DNA of 24,545 nucleotides from Apostichopus parvimensis (lineage: Eukaryota; Echinodermata; Holothuroidea; Aspidochirotida; Stichopodidae): positions 1 to 24,545 of the forward strand of contig KN892634.1 of NCBI GenBank assembly GCA_000934455.1, written 5' to 3'. The notes under the pieces are model-generated. The model saw nothing but the letters and a program-made list of their open reading frames with translations. It was not told the origin of the DNA and made no database searches. The position numbers were made by a program, and so were the translations under genes. Numbering within the stretch: position 1 is the stretch's first letter; the number at the start of each line of letters is the position of its first letter. Shown in pieces: positions 21,301 through 24,545 of the stretch.

Positions 21301-24221
21301 CACCCTCAAAGAAGGCCACATCTATGACAGCAACCGGACAATGTTGATGATGGCACTTAAAGAACACCGTATCCCATTTGTCGATATGGGTATAGCAATA
21401 GACAAGTAAGACTGCAACTTTTGAAATGTCTTCCTCTGAGATTCACGGTTATCCAGTATTATGGCACAATTTGTTTGGTTCGAACATCTATCGTATTAAC
21501 CAGCCAGTTGGGACAATTTCCTAATGCTGATATCTCTCTAAACTTTACGCCAAATATCATGCTCTCAAAGCACTGATATTGACAGTACAAACAGTTCCTA
21601 ACCTTGACCTGATAGAAACATGATATTCATACTGCTGGTACTGACAATACGAGTGCTTTGAAGTGGGACATGGCACTACAGTATAGAAAAAAAATTGTCT
21701 CAACTGGGTGCATTAACTTTGAGGCTCATGGATATTTAATACTCAATTTATAAATAAATTGGTAAAACTGCTAAAGGCAGTTTCTTTGTGTGCAAGAATC
21801 GTCGTGCCTTTCTGCAAGTGCATAGCAGCGTGGCTGTTTTTAATTGTGTGGTAAAGGGTAAGGCAGATTCTCATATCTAAATGAGCTATACGTTGGTGTT
21901 TGTTAAATATCTGAATTGCTGTGACTGCGACACTTTTGTAATGAACGAGTTTTTGCAAATCAGTAAATTGATTCTTTTGCATTTTACATTACCGATGACA
22001 AATTCGTTTTTGTTAGGAGGTTGTTTTTGTTTGTGACACTATAATGGTCTGTTTGGTAACCTCGGTTACTTCATTCATTGCAACTAGATTTGTACACAGG
22101 GCTTGCATAAGATAGTCATGCTATGTAAGTTTGTGTATGCTTGCAACTCTATTAACAGAGTTGTCAGTGTGCAGTAACTCGATTCTTTGCACTGTACAGG
22201 ACATAAATAAATGACAGTAATATATTTTACTGGTTGTCAATTACTTTGCATCAAAGTGGTCATTTTTGTAATACAATCATTTCTTTCTTTTTCACATGGC
22301 CATACAGATCGGGTCAATTAGTCTGTGTATGATTATCAAATGATTGTGATATTACTTAAACTGGTCAGGTTGAGTTATATATATAATACACATTGCCTTT
22401 CATCGTCTTGTCTTTCTTACAGTACGGACGACTTGCACAAGAAGTTGAGTGATGCTCTATCAGAGGCTGATGTCATCGTTACATCAGGAGGAGTGTCAAT
22501 GGGAGAGAAAGATTTACTTAAATATTGTCTCACTGTGCAACTGAAGGCAAAACTTCATTTTGGGAGGGTCTGTCTGAAGCCAGGGTCAGTCAACAAGACA
22601 ACTTTTTCGAATGACTTGATCCTAAAAGAAAATTGCAGATGTGCATGCTAGCTTTTCATTGAAGTTTACATATCTTGATGTATTATGCTAATGTTCACTT
22701 TTCTGTTAAGAATTAAAGATCTTCACTTTTCAGCTAGGCATGATTTTCCTTGCTTCCCTTTCTTAACTCAAACTATGGCACTTGACATCAGATAAATAAA
22801 TACAACGAAACAACTTTGTTTGGGTTCCTGGTTACCGTTTTCATCTTCATCTGTGAAAGAGTTGAAAAATAATTGTTGGATTACATTTCCTTTTTTTCCA
22901 GAAAACCGACAACATTTGCAACAATACCGTCATCAAATAGAGAAAAATTAGTTTTTGCCTTGCCAGGTATGTCAGCTGTTCTTATTGTAATTATTAAATT
23001 ATTATATCAAACTTTTCGAGTTTTCGGGGGAATTGTTATCTTTTTGGCAAAGTTAATTACTCGGTGCAGAACCTATTTCATAGGTTTTGATTTTTCTTGT
23101 ACCAACTTGTCAAAGTTGTCGATGTAATTAAATGTATTGACTTGCAATAATAAATAATAATAATAAAAATAACAATAACATAAAATGAATTGATTATAAC
23201 TGCACTTTTGAATTTCATCCGATATTCCAGAGAACAAACAAATGTCAAATCTTGAAACATTCCATTGTCTTCAGATTTATTGTTGCCCTTTCTCATTTTA
23301 CAGGTAACCCAGTTTCATCCATGGTGTGCTTTAATCTCTTTGTACTTCCTGCTCTGAGAAAACTGATGGGAGACCCTTCACCATCACCAACCAAAATTAA
23401 AGCCAAAGTGAGCAACTCAATTTCGTCAAACATGATTGCATGTGAAAACATTGATCAATCGTTGTCGTAAATATTACTCTACCTCGCTGTTAACATTGCT
23501 GATCCTTTCATGAATTTGTCATTGGGCCTGACGTTTTCGATCCCAGCGGGATCTTCTTCTGAGGCTGTAAACTGAGATGAAGACAAAGTAAAGAACACAA
23601 AAAGAGAGACAGAGAGAGAGACAGACATACAGATGGACTGACAGCTAGTCCATCCATCTTTCTCTCTCAAAACTTAGTTGTCTCTCAATCTCTCTCTCTC
23701 TCTTCTTGTGTTCTTAGTTTGTTCTCATTTCAGTTTATAGCCTCTGAAGAAAATCCTGCTGGGATCGTAAAGGTCCAGCCCTCTAACATTAATATTTTAC
23801 CGTAAACACGTTTTTTTGCAGTAGATCAGTAGTTTTTTTTAACAGTGTTTTTTGGTCTCTCATGAATTTTCATCAGATGGTGAATGAACTCTTGCATTTA
23901 TCTGTTAAATGTACTCTATCTCTAAATAAGAAATAGCTATGTCTTTCCCTCTTAGTCCTGTCATCTTCATCTCAATTGCTTGTTCCTTTGTAGCTTACAG
24001 CAGATATCAGACTTGACTCCAGACCAGAGTTTCAAAGAGTCCAGCTGGTCTGGGGAGATTCTCAGATACCTCAGGCTTTTACGACAGGAAAGCAGATCAG
24101 CTGTCGACTTCTGAGTATGTGCCAGGCTAACGCTCTCGTGCAGCTTCCTCCCAGGTCGGAAGAAGTCTCCACCTTGAGAACAGACGATGTGGTAGATGCG
24201 ATTCTCATCGGCAGATTGTAA
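9324..24221 (+). CDS. GPHN: gephyrin: molybdopterin adenylyltransferase / molybdopterin molybdenumtransferase, 18 coding exons
   Basis: Joined exons: 9324-9384, 10512-10590, 11342-11399, 12107-12199, 12705-12799, 13699-13765, 14612-14746, 15287-15323, 15838-15960, 17685-17777, 19297-19472, 20419-20477, 20820-20973, 21284-21405, 22423-22584, 22902-22966, 23304-23407, 23994-24221. Sum 1911 nt, 636 residues, no internal stop. Residues about 14-170 form the MogA/Cnx1G-type G domain, which adenylates molybdopterin: IVPDE (Asp60) and TTGGTG (83-88) with Asp93 in RRDVTPE. Residues about 170-220 form a short linker. Residues about 220-636 form the MoeA/Cnx1E-type E domain, which inserts molybdate: [12 protein letters not shown] (267-278), [10 protein letters not shown] (472-481), FALPGNPVS (522-530) and terminal IGRL. 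The protein is cytosolic in known cases. It is about 100 residues shorter than human gephyrin (736), mostly in the linker. The start may instead be 9285 or 9339. Confidence 0.95.
9385..10511 (+). other. GPHN: GPHN intron 1
   Basis: 1127 nt, phase 1. It contains a 13-bp direct duplication (TCCGAACTTCGCA at 9959-9971 and 9976-9988) and a run of 14 G at 10269-10282. No other exon is supported. Confidence 0.8.
10512..10590 (+). CDS. GPHN: GPHN coding exon 2
   Basis: The acceptor is ttttttacag and the donor gtatgt. Residues 21-46 begin [18 protein letters not shown] and align with VSDSCFRNLAEDRSGINL of human gephyrin; it ends with two bases of Cys47. It forms the first helix of the G domain. Confidence 0.93.
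10906..11166 (-). mobile_element. TTAA-flanked MITE, copy 2, inverted and truncated by the gap
   Basis: It starts TTAAAGGCATTGAAGACTCG at 10906. The interior is the reverse complement of copy 1, with shared words such as GAGGTGTAACAGAAGTGTTA and GGTAATTAGACACTAGTG. The last visible bases before the gap correspond to about 8848 of copy 1, so about 109 bp of the element should lie in the 110-N gap. Confidence 0.75.
11167..11276. other. assembly gap (110 N)
   Basis: A run of N inside GPHN intron 2. It begins inside the second TTAA element and does not interrupt any coding exon. Confidence 1.
11342..11399 (+). CDS. GPHN: GPHN coding exon 3
   Basis: The acceptor is cctattctag and the donor gtaaat. 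Residues 48-66, [19 protein letters not shown], include IVPDE, whose Asp60 matches the conserved Asp of the IPDE motif in MogA. Phase 0 at the 3' end. Confidence 0.93.
11400..12106 (+). other. GPHN: GPHN intron 3
   Basis: 707 nt, phase 0, AT-rich; no repeat or extra exon recognised. Confidence 0.85.
12107..12199 (+). CDS. GPHN: GPHN coding exon 4 (G-domain active site)
   Basis: The acceptor is tataacag and the donor gtgagt. The 31 codons encode residues 67-97 with [15 protein letters not shown], the molybdopterin-binding signature of the MogA/MoaB family. Asp93 corresponds to the catalytically important Asp82 of E. coli MogA. Confidence 0.96.
12200..12704 (+). other. GPHN: GPHN intron 4
   Basis: 505 nt, phase 0; nothing distinct seen. 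Confidence 0.85.
12705..12799 (+). CDS. GPHN: GPHN coding exon 5
   Basis: The acceptor is ctcttacaag and the donor gtgagt. Residues 98-128 include [18 protein letters not shown] and [13 protein letters not shown], aligning with the ATKEVIEREAPGMALAML and GSLNVTPLGML stretches of human gephyrin. It ends with two bases of Arg129. Confidence 0.95.
12800..13698 (+). other. GPHN: GPHN intron 5
   Basis: 899 nt, phase 2. It contains a small hairpin-forming segment (CCGAGGAC 13093-13100 with GTCCTCGG 13120-13127) and CA-rich stretches near 13150. No exon seen. Confidence 0.85.
13699..13765 (+). CDS. GPHN: GPHN coding exon 6
   Basis: The acceptor is catgtcgcag; the donor gttcgt is weak at +3 and +4 but the frame agrees. 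Residues 130-151, with [20 protein letters not shown], match the [10 protein letters not shown] loop near the end of the gephyrin G domain. Confidence 0.95.
13766..14611 (+). other. GPHN: GPHN intron 6
   Basis: 846 nt, phase 0. A G-rich tract lies at 14148-14180. The open frames at 13770-14012 and 14042-14236 lack recognisable motifs and appear to be chance. Confidence 0.8.
14612..14746 (+). CDS. GPHN: GPHN coding exon 7 (end of G domain, start of linker)
   Basis: The acceptor is gtcgaacag and the donor gtgagt. Residues 152-196: [18 protein letters not shown] replaces the ECFQFILPALPHAIDLL of human gephyrin, then a polar linker ends PAHTHDH. It is less conserved than the flanking exons, as is usual for this region. 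Phase 0 at both ends, so skipping it would keep the frame. Confidence 0.85.
14747..15286 (+). other. GPHN: GPHN intron 7
   Basis: 540 nt, phase 0; a purine-rich start and nothing else distinct. Confidence 0.8.
15287..15323 (+). CDS. GPHN: GPHN coding exon 8 (37-nt linker microexon)
   Basis: The acceptor is gcatttgccag and the donor gtatgc. It encodes [12 protein letters not shown] plus one base of Asp209. It was called because exon 7 ends in phase 0 and exon 9 must begin in phase 1; this is the segment that repairs the frame, and HDHVC across the junction resembles the HVC-type linker of insect homologues (recollection). No domain. Confidence 0.75.
15324..15837 (+). other. GPHN: GPHN intron 8
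   Basis: 514 nt, phase 1; no further feature recognised. Confidence 0.8.
15838..15960 (+). CDS. GPHN: GPHN coding exon 9 (start of E domain)
   Basis: The acceptor is accttcctcag and the donor gtagtc. Residues 210-249 include [20 protein letters not shown] and VETIPIE. The basic RRPRKS followed by YPLI is the standard entry into the E domain. Val231 sits where vertebrate gephyrin has Phe330. It ends with one base of Asp250. Confidence 0.93.
15961..16525 (+). other. GPHN: GPHN intron 9, first part
   Basis: Contains a nested palindrome at 16222-16408. The whole intron is 15961-17684, phase 1. Confidence 0.85.
16222..16408. repeat. nested inverted repeat (fold-back)
   Basis: The outer arms CAGGGAATAATTTAG (16222-16236) and TAAATTATTCCCCTG (16394-16408) are near-complementary. 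Inner arms TGCTATACA (16322-16330) and TGTATAGCA (16362-16370) are perfectly complementary. It could be a small fold-back element remnant. Confidence 0.5.
16526..17199. repeat. 85-bp minisatellite, eight units, in GPHN intron 9
   Basis: Units start at 16526, 16611, 16695, 16780, 16865, 16950, 17035 and 17120, so all are 85 bp except one of 84 (a G lost before 16695). Each runs GAT(A/C)AC..ACAGATTTGA, then TATAGTAC(G/A)TAGAGCATCATAA, and ends in TCTCTTGTTTGCTCT plus CAGCC or CTGCC. The units are very similar, implying recent expansion. Confidence 0.95.
17275..17340 (-). repeat. possible tRNA-derived SINE head
   Basis: On the minus strand, GTCCAAGAGGATAGGGTATT resembles a tRNA A-box region and GGCCTGGGTTTGACT, about 35 bp downstream, resembles a B box (GGTTCGANTCC). 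Both are degenerate. Other interspersed repeat origins are possible. Confidence 0.35.
17341..17684 (+). other. GPHN: GPHN intron 9, last part
   Basis: Unremarkable sequence up to the acceptor of exon 10; the open frame at 17509-17724 only becomes genuine coding sequence, in another phase, at 17685. Confidence 0.7.
17685..17777 (+). CDS. GPHN: GPHN coding exon 10 (E-domain PPF..S..DGYA motif)
   Basis: The acceptor is caactcaacag and the donor gtgagt. Residues 251-280 include [18 protein letters not shown] and [14 protein letters not shown], the hallmark of MoeA proteins. Gly276 matches Gly375 of human gephyrin, a position mutated in molybdenum cofactor deficiency. It ends with one base of Ser281. 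Confidence 0.96.
17778..19296 (+). other. GPHN: GPHN intron 10
   Basis: 1519 nt, phase 1. No array, element or additional exon recognised; the open frames inside are short and motif-free. Confidence 0.8.
19297..19472 (+). CDS. GPHN: GPHN coding exon 11
   Basis: The acceptor is attatgccacag and the donor gtaggt. Residues 282-339 begin [10 protein letters not shown] and contain [19 protein letters not shown] and VEDTEL, matching VMRVTTGAPIPCGADAVVQ of human gephyrin. It forms E-domain subdomain II, the lobe inserted into the MoeA fold. Confidence 0.96.
19473..20418 (+). other. GPHN: GPHN intron 11
   Basis: 946 nt, phase 0. It carries a G-run/C-run hairpin at 19523-19554 and short inverted repeats at 19676-19685 and 19830-19839, possibly parts of one interspersed repeat. 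Confidence 0.8.
19523..19839. repeat. possible interspersed repeat with G/C hairpin and short inverted repeats
   Basis: A G run is followed by GGGGGGCTGCACCCCCCC (19537-19554), a self-complementary hairpin. Downstream, GTAACGACTT (19676-19685) and AAGTCGTTAC (19830-19839) form a perfect 10-bp inverted pair, each followed or preceded by C-rich CCCC words. Element borders are not clear. Confidence 0.35.
20419..20477 (+). CDS. GPHN: GPHN coding exon 12
   Basis: The acceptor tttttttttaaag ends in AAG; the donor is gtagga. Residues 340-358, [19 protein letters not shown], match GTEELEVRILVQARPGQDI of human gephyrin. It ends with two bases of Arg359. Confidence 0.95.
20478..20819 (+). other. GPHN: GPHN intron 12
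   Basis: 342 nt, phase 2; nothing distinct. Confidence 0.85.
20820..20973 (+). CDS. GPHN: GPHN coding exon 13
   Basis: The acceptor is catgcttacag and the donor gttagt. Residues 360-410 include [32 protein letters not shown] and VAVLSTGNE, all close to the human sequence. VAVLSTGNE begins E-domain subdomain III, the MogA-like active-site fold. Confidence 0.96.
20974..21283 (+). other. GPHN: GPHN intron 13
   Basis: 310 nt, phase 0; nothing distinct. Confidence 0.85.
21284..21405 (+). CDS. GPHN: GPHN coding exon 14
   Basis: The acceptor is gtcctccctccag and the donor gtaaga. Residues 411-450 contain [18 protein letters not shown], the counterpart of GKIRDSNRSTLLATIQEH, and VDMGIAID. It ends with two bases of Asn451. 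Confidence 0.95.
21406..22422 (+). other. GPHN: GPHN intron 14
   Basis: 1017 nt, phase 2. It contains the fold-back repeat at 21504-21707. No exon otherwise. Confidence 0.85.
21504..21707. repeat. fold-back inverted repeat
   Basis: The outer arms CCAGTTGGGACAATTT (21504-21519) and AAATTGTCTCAACTGG (21692-21707) pair at 15 of 16 positions. Inner arms at 21566-21588 and 21638-21660 (CAAAGCACTGATATTG.. and ..CAATACGAGTGCTTTG) also pair with a few mismatches. It resembles an aged palindromic mobile element. Confidence 0.6.
22423..22584 (+). CDS. GPHN: GPHN coding exon 15 (E-domain catalytic loop)
   Basis: The acceptor is gtctttcttacag; the donor gtcagt is weak. Residues 452-504 contain [19 protein letters not shown] and [20 protein letters not shown] is the molybdate/molybdopterin site of the MoeA fold; Asp481 corresponds to Asp580 of human gephyrin. 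It ends with two bases of Gly505. Confidence 0.97.
22585..22901 (+). other. GPHN: GPHN intron 15
   Basis: 317 nt, phase 2; nothing distinct. Confidence 0.85.
22902..22966 (+). CDS. GPHN: GPHN coding exon 16
   Basis: The acceptor is tttttttccag and the donor gtatgt. Residues 506-526 start [19 protein letters not shown] and end LP; with exon 17 this gives FALPGNPVS, the conserved phosphate-binding PGNP loop. The split falls inside Gly527. Confidence 0.95.
22967..23303 (+). other. GPHN: GPHN intron 16
   Basis: 337 nt, phase 1, with an AAT-rich simple stretch near 23148-23172. Nothing else. Confidence 0.85.
23304..23407 (+). CDS. GPHN: GPHN coding exon 17
   Basis: The acceptor is cattttacag and the donor gtgagc. 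Residues 528-561 begin [20 protein letters not shown] and end KIKAK, matching [20 protein letters not shown] of human gephyrin. Reading through the donor meets a stop in the intron, so the splice is needed. Confidence 0.95.
23408..23993 (+). other. GPHN: GPHN intron 17
   Basis: 586 nt, phase 0, nearly half of it occupied by a large fold-back repeat (23524-23781). Confidence 0.85.
23524..23781. repeat. long fold-back element with GA/TC core
   Basis: The left arm 23524-23606 (GGGCCTGACG..GATCCCAGCGGGATCTTC..) and right arm 23700-23781 (..CTGCTGGGATCG..GGTCCAGCCC) are reverse complements over about 80 bp with scattered mismatches. Between them a GAGA-rich stretch is followed by a TCTC-rich one, which also pair, and a short inner palindrome (ATGGACTG..CTAGTCCAT) caps the loop. 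The RNA would form a hairpin of about 258 nt. It has no coding capacity. Confidence 0.8.
23994..24221 (+). CDS. GPHN: GPHN coding exon 18 (E-domain subdomain IV, stop)
   Basis: The acceptor is cctttgtag. 75 codons plus TAA at 24219-24221. Residues 562-636 include [40 protein letters not shown] and [12 protein letters not shown]. The end matches the DVMVIGRL terminus of human gephyrin, so the protein is complete at its C-terminus. Phe574, Pro613 and Val619 lie where human gephyrin has Tyr673, Pro713 and Tyr719. Confidence 0.96.
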   Translation, partial: LTADIRLDSRPEFQRVQLVWGDSQIPQAFTTGKQISCRLLSMCQANALVQLPPRSEEVSTLRTDDVVDAILIGRL

Positions 24222-24545
24222 AAAACAACCGAAATACGTCCGGGTGTTAGTTATTAGTTTTACAGCAAACTAGCTGTTTACAAGGCCCATATAGTGGTCA
24301 CTTATGTTATAAAACTATCAGTAAGACTATTTGTTAACAAATCATAGGTGCAGATTTGAACAAACTTGGTAAATTTTTCCTCCCATTGAGGTAAATGAAT
24401 CATCATTTTAGTCGGAAAAACTACCAGAAAAAGCTGGATTATATGCTAAACGGAAATGACTTGTTACGAATCAGCAGTGAGATGGTAATTTATGCAAATC
24501 ATGGAAGCTTTGGTCAGTACTGTAAATATCCTGACTTCCTTTTTG
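24222..24545 (+). other. GPHN: start of GPHN 3' UTR
   Basis: AT-rich sequence following the stop. No AATAAA or ATTAAA is visible, so the poly(A) site probably lies past the window. No further gene is seen. Confidence 0.5.

Overview
The window looks like animal nuclear DNA, AT-rich, with small exons (37-228 nt) separated by introns of about 0.3-1.9 kb, GT..AG junctions throughout and abundant minisatellites, fold-back repeats and one assembly gap (N at 11167-11276). Nothing bacterial is visible: no operons and no ribosome binding sites. The two genes, the compact intron scale and the repeat style suggest an invertebrate, probably a deuterostome such as an echinoderm. That placement is an inference, not something the sequence proves.

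Layout. (1) Positions 12-3462, + strand: the last four coding exons of a gene whose 5' part lies outside the window. They encode the third lobe of a FERM domain and a basic tail, best matched by recollection to the C-terminus of the PLEKHH1/PLEKHH2 (MAX-1) MyTH4-FERM family. (2) Positions 3463-9323: about 5.9 kb with no gene I can support. It should start with the 3' UTR of the first gene and then holds two minisatellites (29 x 17 bp and about 19 x 22 bp), G-rich tracts and a 372-bp terminal-inverted-repeat element flanked by TTAA. (3) Positions 9111-9323: a CpG-rich leader/promoter stretch. (4) Positions 9324-24221, + strand: a complete 18-exon gephyrin gene (GPHN). I joined the exons by hand. 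Every intron phase closes and the frame stays open over 1911 nt (636 codons plus stop). (5) Positions 24222-24545: start of the GPHN 3' UTR, running off the window without a poly(A) signal.

Function. Gephyrin fuses the two last enzymes of molybdenum cofactor synthesis. The N-terminal G domain (MogA/Cnx1G type) adenylates molybdopterin and the C-terminal E domain (MoeA/Cnx1E type) inserts molybdate. Both domains appear intact. The linker is short (about 50-55 residues, against about 150 in vertebrates). Three of the four residues that vertebrate gephyrin uses to hold glycine-receptor loops are replaced, so cofactor synthesis is the safer functional call than synaptic scaffolding. The two genes are not functionally linked as far as I know, but their human counterparts also lie near each other on chromosome 14q23-q24, so the linkage may be old.

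I found no undescribed multi-gene system. The most unusual items are the inverted pair of TTAA elements, one of which is cut by a gap almost exactly the size of its missing end; an 85-bp higher-order repeat in the 17-bp minisatellite; an 85-bp intronic minisatellite carrying repeated splice-acceptor-like sites; and the overlapping upstream ATGs at the GPHN start.
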